Source: Ursus arctos (Eukaryota > Chordata > Mammalia > Carnivora > Ursidae). Taken from it: a stretch of DNA of 64,000 bases. The first letter of the stretch is position 1. Each line of letters starts with the position of its first letter. Of this stretch, positions 22,951 through 35,499 are shown in pieces. Made by a program: the position numbers and the translations under genes. Location: contig NW_026622974.1 in assembly GCF_023065955.2 (NCBI RefSeq), forward strand, positions 33,263,718 through 33,327,717, in the 5' to 3' direction. The notes under the pieces were generated by a model. That model had not been told where the DNA came from. It saw only the letters and a list, made by a program, of their open reading frames with translations, and searched no databases.

Positions 22951-24631
22951 TTTAGAAGCATCTGACAAATTCTTTTTCATTATGAATACAATATAGCACA
23001 TGCCAGACTGTAAATTATATCCGACATATTCTGTAACATGGAAATACTGTTAAGCTTTTTCTGGGTAAAAATATGAAATCTATAACTGAACATCCATGAA
23101 CAAATTGTTTCAATATGGGAGTCTTGACAGACCCATCCTCTCGAAAGGCTCTGGTATAGCAAGTGCTGCCGTGTATTTCGTAAGAGGAACAAAGACCTCT
23201 GTTTCATTAAGAAACTTCAGAAAATAATTTTGAATTAAAAAGTATCCTTTCAGCTCTTGCCAATTGAGGGGTAGAGGGCAAAGTGATTTTCTGCCCCTCC
23301 TATTGCTTAGAATTTTTCTAGCTCTTCTCTGTGCCTGTGGATCAATAGGAATCACCACTGGTGAATATGTTTAGTCCTGTTAAGGTCACCAGTTTTTCAA
23401 GACAATTTCAGTTTGACCTTCTTATTAATTCATTTATTCTTTCGTCATTAGAGGTGGGATAACTAACTTTGCTGTTTCGGCCCTCAAGAGATTTTGGGGT
23501 GGTCCTTAGATAGAGTGATATTATGATAACGTTATCTCCATTTTCAATTGTTAGCAAGAGAGTGATGCAAGGGCTGGCGGTGTTGTGGTGTGACCGTAGT
23601 GGTCTGGCAGGCACATGCATCCTTCGCTGAGGATCTTGCTCTGAGCTGATATATCCCTTGGGTCTTCCTCCTTTCTATACTCGGCATTTTCCAGGACTCT
23701 TTCTGCATCCCTGCTTCTGGTTCTGCTGTAATTTCAAGAATTTGGCACTTGAAGCTAAAAAAAATTAGTGTTGTGAGGTAGGATCAGGCAATTAACACTA
23801 AACACCAAATTTGTATTCCAGCTCTGATCATGAACCACTGGAATATAAATTAAAGGAGGATTTGGAGGGAAAAAATCTACAGATGTTTGTCTTGATTCTA
23901 GCTACCTTTTCTTAGAGCGTCTGCTTTTCTTTTATGTTTTTGCAGATATAAAAAACAAGATATTCAAATTAATAACATTCATTATTTAAAATTAGCAGTA
24001 GTTTAACATGGCATATATATGCTTTATTTTTTCAAATAATTCACAAGTGAGATGAGGAACTAAGGCGATAAATGACTGATGCCAGGATTTCTTTTCCAGT
24101 GATATAATTTCCTCTGCAGAATTTTCTTATTAAAATAAACAATGGGATCATACGGCTGTGGTCCATGTCTTTCAATTTAAATTTCCTAAGTGTGTAGGAA
24201 TATAGTTCAATTAAACAGTACATTTTTTATTGTCCCTTAATCTTCTTTTCATAAGTTTGATTATGACTAATCTGTGCAATTGTAAATTGTTCAAATGTAA
24301 TGTATTTTGGAATTTTTCAGAAAAGTTCCAGAAGGTCAAGGTAAAGTAACGAAAAGATTAAATCTGATCAGATCACACAGTGCCTTCAAAAAAATATACT
24401 CATTAGCGTTTTTACACCCTATAGCCTAATCTTTATTCTACCTATTGTAAACTCCATTGGCTCTTGCTTTTGTTTTGTTATTGATTTATATTGAAATTCC
24501 CTTTTCGGAACTAAAGGAGATGATATCTCCATAGTGTCTATTGAGGACTGCGGGATCCAGGCATACCAAATAAATGTTTGCTGATGGAGATGAGTCCTTC
24601 CCCCAGCCATGGTTAGCTTGAAAGGCTTTTG
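22951..24631. other. Unassigned AT-rich DNA
   Basis: No recognisable gene or repeat. Several minus-strand open frames of 60-82 codons lack domains. Confidence 0.45.
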
Positions 24632-24712
24632 AAGTAGGAGTCAGGAGACGAGTTCTACTCTTAGAACTGTAATTTACGTTCTATGTCACTGAGAAAATCA
24701 CTTCAGCTCTCA
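24632..24712 (+). mobile_element. MIR-like fragment
   Basis: GGAGTCAGGAGACGAGTTCT is followed by a diverged CTGTAATTTACGTTCTATGT and CACTGAGAAAATCACTTCAG. This is the order of the MIR 5' half (GGAGTCAGGAGACCTGGGTT, then the 'tgtgaccttgggcaagtcac' region). Confidence 0.6.
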
Positions 24713-25832
24713 AAGATCAGCTACTAGTTTGATCCCATCACCAACATCCATGACTGATTCTAGTGGCCGTGTATATTTCTTTACTGTGCGGTGAGGTCAT
24801 TGAACCTCTCCCTCTTCAGACTGCTCATGATGCTTTCACACCTGATGTATCTCCCTGCTAAGAAGGAGGGAAGCACAGCCCACTTGATGGTCATAGGTCT
24901 GATGGTCAATATTCCTCCTGGGTGGCCTTGGCAAGGCATAATGATGTCTTTTTTTCTTCTCTCCCTCTCTCTTTTTCTTTATTTCTGTAGCTTGGGAACC
25001 TAGTAGTCTCCTTCACCCAGCTTCCCACACCAGGATGCACCATGAGCTTCCAGCTTCTAGCAAAATCTAATAAATGTCTTATTTCTAGCCTGTGGGGGCA
25101 CTTCAGTATGCATCCTTTAGTAATAAATCAATGATGGCTAGTGGCTTGGTGATCTACTGGTTCTAGGCAATGTATTTATATTTTGAGTTTTAGGAAATAA
25201 TAAACTCAAGGGAATGTCAAGAAAAGTTCTGTTTGTCCCTGACAGGTGAGTATTAGTGAGTATACATAAACCCCAACAAAAAGGAATATCCACTGAAAAC
25301 AACTTAGATGGAGAAACACTGTAGGAGCCTTAGGGAGTCTTCCCATTTACCTGACTTCATTCTTAAGCTTCATGCCTGATTGAATCTATGAAGACCATTA
25401 GGGTGTAACTGGATGTTTTGTCATTAGAGTACCTATGAGAGTAGAAGGTAGTCAATTCGAATTGCTTTCTTTGGTTCACACACAATTTGAAGTTTTAAAA
25501 TACCAGTTTAAAACACCGTGATTTCAAAAACCCCTGAGTATGCTTTAGGGTTTCACTCACTGATAAGCTTAAAAATTGATTTTTAATTTCTTTATTTTTG
25601 TATTAGTGTGTTAATCCCAACTTTCAGACCTTCAACTCTCAGAGGCTCCCTTAGGAAACAGGACTCCTCTTAGGCCCTGCACAGTCACGAATGTCCCTCT
25701 TGGAGAAGTGAAGTGCTGCAGGCTGTAAATCACGCAGGCCTGCCCGGAATTTGGGGCTGGATGGGATTGGACTAGCCTCTGGCTACAGGCATGAACAAAC
25801 TAAAAATAAGATTTGAGTTCCTTATAAGAGAC
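24713..25832. other. Unassigned DNA
   Basis: Nothing recognised with confidence. The part around 24780-25120 has two AATAAA-like signals (25069, 25121) and a pyrimidine tract (24948-24985), which could suit a degraded LTR, but I do not recognise a family. Confidence 0.4.
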
Positions 25833-25840
25833 AGAGGTAG

Positions 25841-26036
25841 GAGGGACGCCTGGGTGGCTCAGTCAGTTAAGCATCTGCCTTCGGCTCAGGTCAGGATCCC
25901 AGGATCTTAGGATCGAGTCCTGGATCAAGCTCCCTGCTCAGTGGAGAACCTGCTTCTCCCTCTGCCTACCACTCCCTCTGCTTGTGCTCCCACTCTCTCT
26001 CTCTCTCTGACAAATAAATAAAGTCTTAAAAAAAAA
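25841..26036 (+). mobile_element. SINEC carnivore SINE
   Basis: Clear head GGACGCCTGGGTGGCTCAGT, B-box region, CT run and an AAATAAATAAAG tail. The duplication is short (AGAGGTAG at 25833-25840 and 26037-26044). The 111-codon minus-strand open frame at 25925-26260 begins inside its antisense and is not a gene. Confidence 0.95.
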
Positions 26037-26044
26037 AGAGGTAG

Positions 26045-27319
26045 AAGTTTAGCATCAGAAAATCTGTTCAAACCACTAATTATGGAGTAAGAATTGGATC
26101 CATAGTGCAGGTTGACCATCAAGGTAAATGAGAAAAAATGAAGGAGGTGGAATGTCAGCCATGGAACAAAAGGAAGAGAACTTCCGAGGAGCATCTGCAG
26201 TGAGTCCCTGGCAAGGAGATGGCTGCTAAAGGCACGGAGCACGGTCAGAGACTTCCACATTCAGCAGATACTTATTTTATCTTTACTTTGATTTTCCCCA
26301 TTAAATACAACTCGTGTATTACTAAAGAAATGGAAAATGCAGAAAATGGAAAGAAATGTAAAAATGTGATATGAGAGTAAAGGAAAAGGGTGTGAGCTCC
26401 GATATGGGAATGTTTGCATAACCATGCAAGTTCAGATCTCCGAGCCCAGCCGCTGTGCTTCTGGTCCAGTTGGGAATTTCTTTAAATGGGGGAAGTTGAG
26501 AAAGGAAAAGAAAAGTACAGGGTTGGAGAAGCTGTGGATATGCGACTGGGCAACCGCTCTTGTGTGCCCTTGTGTATGAGCTTGTTTTTAGAGCGTACTG
26601 TTTGGGAATTGAGAACAAGTAGAACTGTCCATTATAGAAGGAGGGCTCATTGTCTACAACACTGAGGTTTTCAGAATTTTGAAGAAACAAACTGGGTTAA
26701 TATGACAGACTGTCTCTTTCTATAAAGAATACAACATGCCGTCTTACAGTTGTTTTTGGACTGAGGTCCACGGAAGCTAGAAGATTTCCTTCAGTGTACC
26801 ATGTGCTTTTTGAGAGAGGGGTGTAGACCAGATGCCACTTCTGTCAGTTTTAGGTACAGTTTGTACTGGGACTCTTTTTATTTCCTACACAGAGCTTTAG
26901 TTCTTCTCTAAAACTCCACCCTGGTCTTCCTCCAGCCACAGGACTCTGTTGACCCATTCATTTTTGTATTCCCACGAAGTCCCAAATTACTCTTCTTCCA
27001 TGAGCATTGCTGTAGTTTCAGTGTCCTCAAGCTCACCTTTCACACAGACAATTATACATACTCAGAAATAGATGTTATTTGTGAACGTGATTTTTTAAAA
27101 CAAAAACGTAGCAAAGAGAATAAGAAGACTAGATAGTTATGGCTAGGAGTGTTGAACTTCCATGACATTGTCTCTCTCCTTCTCTCTCTCTCTCTCTCAC
27201 CACTGGTCACCACTTCTAAGGACGAGTGGGGCATCTCAGATATACCATTGTGGTGTCCAGGGCACTGAAGACCTGCCTTAAGCCACACCTTCTATCCGCC
27301 GGACATCCACCCATTTAAC
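26045..27319. other. Unassigned DNA with a CT run
   Basis: No gene supported. The longest open frame is 122 codons on the minus strand (26322-26690); it shows no domain. A (CT)n run lies at 27171-27199. Confidence 0.45.
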
Positions 27320-27500
27320 ACCTCTGCTAGGTTCTAGAATGCAGTGATACACACATCAGACACATAGTCACTCCCTGTCCTCGTAGGATCTGGTGGGAGT
27401 AGGTAGTAAGATTTCATGAAATCACCGCACAAATATAAAATTCAAGCCATTCTGAATGATATGAGGAAAAAGTACAGTGAGCTATGATATTTGTGTCGAT
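27320..27500 (-). mobile_element. L2 LINE remnant, 3' end
   Basis: The plus strand shows the antisense L2 3' order: TGCTAGGTTCTAGAATGCAG, TGATACACACATCAGACACA, CACTCCCTGTCCTCGTAGGA, then GTACAGTGAGCTATGAT, where better copies read CCCTGCCCTCATGGAGCTTA and AGTGATAAGTGCTATG. Confidence 0.65.
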
Positions 27501-29253
27501 GTTGCAAAAGCAATTCCTCCACACATGACACCTAAGGCAGGAAGTGAATCAGCCCCACTTAACTGGGCTGGATTTGATATTTTGAATCATAAAAAAAAAC
27601 TGCAGTAAATAATAAGTGAAGATTAATTTGCTTGTGATCCTTATATCTCTAGCCCGTTACCTAACAACTTTATAACTTTCTTTCAGTTTCTATAAAAATC
27701 ACTCTCTGCAAAAATAGGTGGAATTTTTATTACTAATCATCTAGTATTTACCTGAGTTACATATATTCTCAATTTACTTGCCTTGGGGAAATCTCACACA
27801 TCCCCTGAAAAATATCGTCTGGCATATAAATGGAGACCTTTTATGTTCAAAACCAGGAGACTGAATGTTCAGTCATAACCTCATAATCATGATAGGTACA
27901 CAGTGTATTTGGTACATAGTAAAAGGAGTCATTGAACATTTCACTTTTGATAAATGTGTTTCTCAGTTCCTATGGTCTGGTCACGCTTGTGGTAGGACAA
28001 CCCTGCAACGTGAGCCAAACCATGCCCTCAAATTACATACTGAAATTCTCTAAAATTCAACTGTAGCTATTTATATGTTGCCTGATCACTATTACTATAG
28101 CAAAATATCTTTTTAGTTAATGGGAGTTTTTTATAGGGTTGAGTTTGTCTGCAAGAACTATTTTATATGTATATATAAATACTATATATATAATATAGTA
28201 TTTAGTATATCATTATATGTTATGTGAAAAAATTTATATGAAAAACATAAATATTCAAGAAAGCACATTTTGGATTATTAATTTTTATTACTTTCTTTAC
28301 TGGCTGATATCTAGTATATAACTACTAGCTTTTATTAGTTATGTAATAACTAATTTTTTCAGACAGAAAGAAAACAAGAAAGGGCAACTTAAAAGATAAA
28401 GGACACACTCAAGTTCATTTTTAGAACTAGGCAAAGTATGGTATTTTCCTGGGCAGCTTTTCTTTGTGCCTTTGTCAATTAATTCCATCTGTATTTCTAT
28501 ATGAGAGCATGTATTTTTACTCCCTTGTTATTAGAAAACACCCCTTTTTGGAATCTAATACCAATTTTAGTTTTATTGCCACTTTTGATTTTAACCTTGG
28601 TTCTCTCCCTAACTATGCTCTTAGAAGAATCCTATTCTCTCTGAATTTCAAACTTTTCATCTAAAAATGAGAATAATAATGTCTTCATTGAATACTTCAA
28701 ATGGTTACTCTAAAGAGCAAAAAAATGATATTTGTCAAGCAACTTTGTGATCTATGATATCCAAGGCAAATACATTATTTAAGTAATTTCCTTTCTTCTA
28801 CTTCCAATGGAAAAACTGTCCTATGGTTGAAAACTACTTACAATAAGATGTTGTTCTTAAGATCAGTCATTCTCAACTTCAGGCTGAGTTTAGAAGGTCT
28901 GGACCGGGGTGGGAAGAGATTGAGGAAATGTTTTCAATATGAACAATGCTAGAATAAGTTGTTCTAATAAATCACCGAAAATTTATTAGGATACTCTTCC
29001 ATGTCATGAATTAAAGTTTTCCTTCTTTGAAGAATTGGTTCTGATTTTGATTTCTGGGCACAACTCTCCATACTTTCTTGTTATTTCCTAAATGATGACA
29101 TTTTATTCCGTTACATATTGTCTCGCTAGATTTCCCTATCATTCGACGCTATCCTAAGACCTCTTTGTATCTTATTTTAGTCAGTTAGTAAAAATGAGTG
29201 GTCTTCTGGATTCTAGGTCACTTTTGAAATTGATAAGCATATCAACTATATTT
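27501..29253. other. Unassigned AT-rich DNA
   Basis: Contains an AT-rich dinucleotide patch at 28160-28215 (TATATA-type). A weak hAT-like trace occurs at 28860-28915 (GTCATTCTCAACTTCAGG). No gene recognised. Confidence 0.45.
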
Positions 29254-29266
29254 TTATTGCATTTTC

Positions 29267-29469
29267 TTTTCCTTTTCTTCTTTTTAAAAGATTTTTTAAA
29301 ATTTATTTGACAGAGAGAGAAAGAGAGAGAGAGAGTGAGCAGCAGAGGGAGAGGGAGAAGCAGACTTCCCTCTCTGAGCAGGGAGCCCGATGTGAACTCG
29401 ATCCCTGGACCGTGGAGCCATGACCTGAGCAGAAGGCTGACGCTTAACTGACTGAGTCACCCAGGTGCC
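29267..29469 (-). mobile_element. SINEC carnivore SINE
   Basis: The reverse complement has the tRNA-like head, a B-box region and an A-rich tail. A perfect 13-bp duplication TTATTGCATTTTC flanks it at 29254-29266 and 29470-29482. Confidence 0.96.
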
Positions 29470-29482
29470 TTATTGCATTTTC

Positions 29483-29640
29483 GTAGGAGATTACATGCAT
29501 GCTAGTATATGCTAGGCTCTGTGCTATGTCTTGGGGAGAATGTAAAGATAAGTCAAAATCATGGCACTTGACCACCATTTAGATTTCTTACAATCTACTG
29601 GCAAGGGAGAGATAATATATTGTAGTACTTCAGAGAAAAT
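29483..29640 (-). mobile_element. L2 LINE remnant, 3' end
   Basis: TATGCTAGGCTCTGTGCTAT, GTCTTGGGGAGAATGTAAAG and CTTACAATCTACTGGCAAGG follow the antisense order of the L2 3' end. The SINE next to it may have inserted at its edge. Confidence 0.6.
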
Positions 29641-29920
29641 AGTGATTTTATATGAAACAAAGCCAAAGTTATCCAATTGGCATGTAAAGTCAACAAAACC
29701 CAAGGCTTTACAGAAAGCCCTCTAAATATAAATGATATCAGGAAGTTGTACTAAAAATTTTGCTAGTACTTTCTTTTGCTTGTTTTTGATTAAATTTCTG
29801 TTTTATTCTAAGAAAGGTATTGTATTCCTTTAAAATTAAAGTGTTGATATTTCCTGAATATAAAAGTTGGCAAGTGCTGAGCTGCCTAAGAAGTCTCAGG
29901 GAGGCTGTTTTGTAAGCTTA

Positions 29921-30033
29921 AAGATGAGCACCGGGTGTTACATGAAACTGACAAATTATTGAACACTACGTCTGAAACTAATGACGCACTATACGTTGGC
30001 TAATTGAATTTAAATTAAAAAATGAAAAAAAGA
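29921..30033 (+). mobile_element. Carnivore L1 3' end, strongly 5'-truncated
   Basis: GATGAGCACCGGGTGTTACA, GAACACTACGTCTGAAACTA and GCACTATACGTTGGCTAATT lead to an A-rich tail. This is the last ~110 bp of the carnivore L1 3' UTR and resembles the end of the copy at 55305-55677. Confidence 0.82.
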
Positions 30034-30187
30034 ATAAACAGTGCAAAAATGAGAGCAATCAAACAGTATTGGGGATTTCTGTGAGAAGAAGAAGAAGGAA
30101 AATGAGAATACAAGGACAATACAGAAAGTAAAGAGAGGGTTGAATAAATACAATATTCTTGGTTCTGTGTTGAACTCATATTCATAA

Positions 30188-30360
30188 TTCAGCCATTGTG
30201 CTAAAAACTTTATATATACCTCATTGATTCTTCTAGAAGAACTCTTATAATTAGTTATGGATAAGGAGCAAGGCACAGAGAAGTTAAATATCTTGCCTCA
30301 AATCCCACAGCTGTTTAGTGATGGGGTTGAGATTCTGGCTCAGCATCTGGCTCCCTAGAG
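30188..30360 (-). mobile_element. MIR SINE remnant
   Basis: Antisense MIR order: TTGTGCTAAAAACTTTATAT, AGGCACAGAGAAGTTAAATA, TCTTGCCTCAAATCCCACAG and CTGTTTAGTGATGGGGTTGA. Confidence 0.85.
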
Positions 30361-30950
30361 TTAACCTTTTCCCTAGAGCTGTTCTGCTCGTGTTTACCTT
30401 TTCTGACATTTTTGAAGAGATTGCCTTAGAACAAAGCTGAGAGAGAAGGTGAGGGAGGGAACGAAAAAGTGAGAAAAACAAACCAGAAGTGAGAGATGGA
30501 AACAGACAGCCCTACTTGTGCTAGGTTAAGTTGTGTCTGAAGACGGACCTCTTTTGGAGTTTTGAACTCCTTTGGAGTTCTTAGAATAACCTCAGAAGCT
30601 GTAACTGAAGATTAAGACACATGACAGAATCTAATCGTAAGCAGTTTTTAAATCTTTAAGAGTCATACATCTAGCTGATAAGAATAACATAAATTAATGC
30701 AAGATTTCTTCAAATTAAAAGAGTATTGAAGCCCCATGCAACAGCGTTACTATCTTTGGAGAGGTCCATCTAGGTTCACAATTTCAGAAGGCCCAGCTCA
30801 CGCCGTGGTCTATCATGCCTCCTGGCGTCGTGCGTGTGTAATGTGGCCTCCATGCTTAGAGCTACAATAAACGGCCCACGGATGTGTCCAGAGGGCTCAA
30901 GAATGCAAAATCAACAGATCATGTAAGGAATTTAGTTGTGTGGGTGTGCA

Positions 30951-30990
<40 letters not shown>

Positions 30991-32426
30991 CAGCATAGGC
31001 ACACGTATACATTATACTGTAATGTATCTCACACACACACACTTGTTCACTCAGAAACAGTAGTTTCTCTGAAAAACTTAAATTTCCTGGGATAATGTAG
31101 AAGAATTAGGAAGTGATAGGATTTTACCCACAATGTAGACTCTGTGGACTTCTAAGCAAACCCCCTGACACACTAATCATAAAAATAAGTTTAGCTTAGT
31201 TTTCAGTCATGACAAAAGTAACGCTGCATATCTATGATTCCAGATTTCACACCCAAGTCAAAACCGTAGTCTTCAAGCCAAATGGTCTTCAAATCACTTC
31301 TGCTTCACCAGATGACAAGGTGGTTGCCTCCTAGGGGGTAAGTGGTCTTTAAATCTAAGAACTGAAATTCTAGCTTTGAGAATTGAGTACAGAGTGATGA
31401 AGCAAAACAAAACTATAGTATTGAATTTTTTTCATAGTGAAGTATAACTTGTTCGGATTTCAGCATTTTAGGCTTTTTAAAAACTTATGGAAGATTTTAT
31501 CCTATGAGAGTGACAAATGAATAACTAGGTAACAAATTGACTAATTTGCTTAAACTTGTGATTTCTGGTTGAAATCCTATAGCATTTTAAAATTATATTA
31601 GAACGTGTAGGAAATCTCAAGGTTTATATTTATAAGTATAGCTTTATGAGTATTACTGAAGTACACAGGAAGGTTTCTTTAATCATCTGGGTGTACTTCA
31701 AGAGGAAATCAAATATATTCCATTTGTAACTACAGCTTAAAAATATTTAAGGGAATGTACATAATTATGTTATAAAACCTCTATTACAAATTACAAATTA
31801 TTATTAAAATAAGCTCAACTGGTGAATAGAATAATAAGATTTATAAATTTAACTAAAAAAAATAAGAAATAAATCTTTTGAATTGGTAACTTTAAAAATG
31901 GAATGTTAATATACTACTGTTCCCAGTAAATAATTGTTCTGGCTCAAAATTTCACCCCCTAGGGCAACCAAAAAACTCAACTTGACAATATAGCTATGCT
32001 TAAAGTCAAAACCAATCTTGGACTTTTTAGTTATATAAACCAATATATTTTCTTTTTCTTTTTTTAAAGTGTAAGTTACTTTGAGTTGATAATCTAAGAC
32101 TAAGAACTGAAAGTATTTTGAATAATGTGCTCAGATTTGAGGGGTTTTGGAGTGTGGAGGAAAAAGAAATCCTTTGGGTGTTTGAGACTATTTGGGAAAA
32201 TAGGATTTTAGACAAGTTTTGTGTTTATTTGGATAAAATTCCACACTGAGACCAAGGAATACTAGGAGTCTGCTTTTTGAGAGATGTAGAGAAAATTTGG
32301 AAAATCCTAAAGCATCTAAAATAATTCAGCCGTGATTCTACCACTCAGAAGTAACTAGCATGAATATTTTGGTATCACTTCTGGTAGCCTTTCACTCTTT
32401 GCATGTGTGTACATTTGTGTTTGTAT
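30361..32426. other. Unassigned AT-rich DNA with a CA microsatellite
   Basis: No gene recognised. The part from 31350 to 32200 is especially AT-rich. Confidence 0.45.
30951..30988. repeat. (CA)n microsatellite
   Basis: About 18 uninterrupted CA units, with a second short CA run near 31031-31042. Confidence 0.97.
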
Positions 32427-32441
32427 AAAATATATATCAAC

Positions 32442-32639
32442 AGGGGCACCTGGCTGGCTCAGTTGGTTGGGCGTCTGATTCTTGGTTTTGGCTCAGGTCA
32501 TGATCTAGGGGTTGTGGGATTGAGAGCTGATGGGCTCTGCAGTCAGTGCGGAATCTGCTTGTCCCTCTCACTCCTCTTCTGCCCCTCCCCCCACTCACGC
32601 ACACGCTCTCTCTCTCTCAAACAAACAAATACAATCTTT
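32442..32639 (+). mobile_element. SINEC carnivore SINE
   Basis: Head GGGGCACCTGGCTGGCTCAG, a B-box region, a C-rich then CT-rich stretch and an AAACAAACAAAT tail. An imperfect duplication of about 15 bp (AAAATATATATCAAC-like) flanks it at 32427-32441 and 32640-32655. Confidence 0.93.
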
Positions 32640-32655
32640 AAAAATATAATATCAA

Positions 32656-33111
32656 TATATCTGTTCTATCTCTTTATGTATGTATGATGTATATTACATT
32701 ATATGGATACATACAGTTTTGTATTCTCTTTCAGTGAACTTAATGCTATAAAATATTTTAAAATCTCTATGTCAAAACTCTTTTTTGGGGGGGTGAGCCT
32801 ACCCTGGTTTTAATAATAAAACTGAATTCCTACCTATTCCACATTATGCAGATAAAGTGATTGAGAGTCTCTTCAGGCTTTAAAGCCTAGATTCAAACAT
32901 TTATCTATATCCCGTGGAATATAACTGCCTAGAGTTTTAGGTTCCAAAGGATACTAGCACTTAGGATCCAGGCAGCTGTGAAAATGGTCCTCTTGAGTTG
33001 TGAAACAGGCCATGTGTTAGAGTTGATAAAGGAGACACTGGTAAGGCACCTTGAATCCTTAACTCAGTTACTACCACCACCTACTCCCCTTTATGCTACC
33101 CACAACTAAAA
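32656..33111. other. Unassigned AT-rich DNA
   Basis: No feature recognised apart from a short G run near 32785. Confidence 0.5.
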
Positions 33112-33286
33112 TGTTCAATTTAATTTAAATTTTGGATAACCAATAGATTTTTTGAAGTAGAAGTATGTCCCATGCAACATTTGACCCATAGTCAAAAAAT
33201 CAGGTATTATTTTTGTGAAATTCAAGTTTAACTGGGTGTCCTCTATTTTCTTTTCCATTTTTATTTGCTCAATCTGGCAACCCTAC
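33112..33286. mobile_element. Palindromic DNA-transposon MITE (hAT-like)
   Basis: Two diverged arms form a long imperfect hairpin around AAGTATGTCCCATGCAACAT. The right arm ends with GAAATTCAAGTTTAACTGGG, TGTCCTCTATTTTC and ATCTGGCAACCCT; the left arm contains the complement of AAATTCAAATTT-type sequence. I recognise this as a common old mammalian non-autonomous DNA element but am unsure of its name. Its right arm matches 7363-7464. Confidence 0.65.
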
Positions 33287-33851
33287 CCACGACTCCACTA
33301 ACTGCATCAGGTTGAAGCAGAGATGGGTCTCAGAGTCTTGGTTAACATGCTCCTCTCTAGTCCATTTCCAAGACTTCCTTATGGGTTGTCAATAATAGTT
33401 TAAAAGCTTGTGGTTAAAGTGAAAGGCAATGAGCTCCTGACCTACAGTGGTTGTAGGAGGACTGGAAAAGAAGAAACAGTAAAGAAGTATTTTGGTTGTA
33501 GAATTCAGAGTTAGGTTCAAGGGTGACTCACGATTTTCACTCTAGACATATAGGAAAATGGCTATGCCATTAAGAGTGAAAGGAAAATTAGGAGTCAGGA
33601 TCAGTTTAAAATACCATCAGAATATCAAGTCAGACGTGATTAGCAGATAGTTTATGCAGCACTGATTCCACCCAAGCTTTTGCCTCATAACAAATTATTG
33701 AGGATTTGATTGGAACCACTTCAAAAAAGAATCATTCCATTTTTTTTAACACTTGAAAGAACAAAGACCACAAAAGTTGATTTGATGTATTCTTTCCTGC
33801 TTATCCTCCACTCCTCACTGTCTCCTGTATCAACTGAAATAAGAAGGGGTT
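33287..33851. other. Unassigned DNA
   Basis: No gene or repeat recognised. Confidence 0.5.
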
Positions 33852-34031
33852 TTAAAGATTTGTTTATTTATTTGAGAGGGGCAGGGGAAGAGCAAAGGGA
33901 GAGGAAAGAGAAAATCTCAAGCACACTTCATGCTGAGTAGACATGGGGCTCAATTCCACGACCTGGAGGTCACAACCTGAGCCGAAACCAAGAGTCAAGA
34001 CACTCAGCTGACTGCACCACCCAGGTGCTCC
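33852..34031 (-). mobile_element. SINEC carnivore SINE, diverged
   Basis: TTTAAAGATTTGTTTATTTA begins the antisense tail and CTGCACCACCCAGGTGCTCC ends the antisense head. Flanks show only an imperfect duplication (AAATAAGAAGGGG against AAATAGGGATTTT), which fits its higher divergence. Confidence 0.92.
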
Positions 34032-34394
34032 TAAATAGGGATTTTAAAAAGGAGTGTTTCTAGAATGTACTGAGTTCTAACAACCAGGATCTTTATTTCA
34101 AAAAACATTAAAAATACTCCTTGGAGCTCAATAAGGAATGTACCCACTATTAAGACAAAATGAGATATTAGAAGATTAGGTCCTAGATAGTCTGTGTGGC
34201 TGCAATCAGTTTTACTTTATGTGCAGATTTACGTAACTGGAAGAGCAACTACTGTGACTCATGGAAAGAATAGTGTTCCATACAACTGTCTATTCTTCAC
34301 TTCTTTTCCCTCCCCAACAAAACCTGGCAATTAAATAAAATGTTAATGCCTAATATAGCTAAGGACTAGGGAGAAGGAATAATTTTTTATATAT

Positions 34395-34781
34395 ATATAA
34401 TCTTTCTGGAGGGCATTTTGGCAAAATTAATTAAGCATATTAAAAGTAATTATGCCTACAACCTAGAAATTCCCATTTAAAAAATTAAATTAAGAACATA
34501 ATCCGAACATATACAAAGATGTTTATATAAAGGTGTTTACACAATCAATATTTAGGATAAATATTAGAAATATTTTCAGTGTTCATGAACATCAGATTAG
34601 TTAAACACATTATATTTTTCCATGTAATAGAATTTTATCTAGCCATTAACACACAGAATAGTAAATGAGTCAGGAAAATATTCATAATGAATTACTATAC
34701 TAAATTAAAAAGTTATAAAAATATTATGCCCACTGTATTCTATAATTTTCTTAAAAACAATACATGCATATTTTCCTTCCT
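34395..34781 (+). mobile_element. Old L1 3' region, first part
   Basis: CTGGAGGGCATTTTGGCAAA, AACCTAGAAATTCCCATTTA, GTTCATGAACATCAGATTAG and TATTATGCCCACTGTATTC follow the order of the 3' region of old L1 (L1M class). A SINE inserted at its downstream edge. The 3' tail probably continues at 35500-35660. Confidence 0.7.
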
Positions 34782-34796
34782 TTAATGATGCCTCCA

Positions 34797-34965
34797 GGGA
34801 TGCCTGGGTGGCTCACCTGGTTAGGGGGCTGCCTTTGGCTCAGGTCATGATCTTAAGGTCCTGAGATCAAGTTCCGCATTGGGCTCCTTGCTTGGTGGGG
34901 AGCCCTCTGCCTGCTACTCCCCCTGCTTGTGCTCACTCTCTCTCTCTGATTAAAAAAAAAGAAAA
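34797..34965 (+). mobile_element. SINEC carnivore SINE
   Basis: Head GGATGCCTGGGTGGCTCACC, CT run and a short A tail. The 15-bp duplication TTAATGATGCC(T/G)CCA lies at 34782-34796 and 34966-34980 with one mismatch. Confidence 0.95.
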
Positions 34966-34980
34966 TTAATGATGCCGCCA

Positions 34981-35499
34981 AGGCTGACTAGTGGGAGGGA
35001 TCATTAAAGGAAGGAAAATATTGAAAAAAGGGGCCAAGATATTGCCCTGAGAATGTTGAGATAAGTGCCACAGTGGGCAAGAAATTAGTGAAAGAAACTG
35101 AGAAAGTGTGGTCAGATCAGGTTAGTGGGAAATGGTGGCAATAGGCACTAAATGAAAGGTGTTTTATGAAGGGGCTAGTAACAAATACTTTTCAGTTTTT
35201 CATAATTTTACAAAGACTACCAAAGGGATTATGAAATATCTCATAAAAGATCAAGTAAGATGATGAATAGGTAAAATAATTAACAATGTTCTGGGAAACG
35301 ACATTTTCAGTAGAGTGGCAGAGATATACACTGATTGAATAATAAGCAAAATAGTAGAAAAGATTGAGTATCTATAAAATCAAAGACCAAATGATATTTA
35401 AATCTCTCTACTACACTGTTATTTTATAATAGGGCAAACTCCAGATTTTAAGATATTGAAAGATATTTATTCAAATATAAAAGTTAAATTTAAAAAGTA
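34981..35499. other. Unassigned AT-rich DNA between two L1 pieces
   Basis: Not recognised by eye. It may be a diverged part of the L1 whose other pieces lie at 34395-34781 and 35500-35660. Confidence 0.4.

Noticed and set aside
24780..25120. Possible degraded LTR with AATAAA signals
   Set aside because: No family was recognised, and no inverted termini or target duplication were found.
25925..26260. 111-codon minus-strand open frame
   Set aside because: Its downstream part is antisense of the SINE at 25841-26036, including the CT run read as Arg/Glu repeats.
26322..26690. 122-codon minus-strand open frame
   Set aside because: The protein is rich in Phe/Ser/Leu, as expected from antisense A/G-rich DNA, and no domain was recognised.
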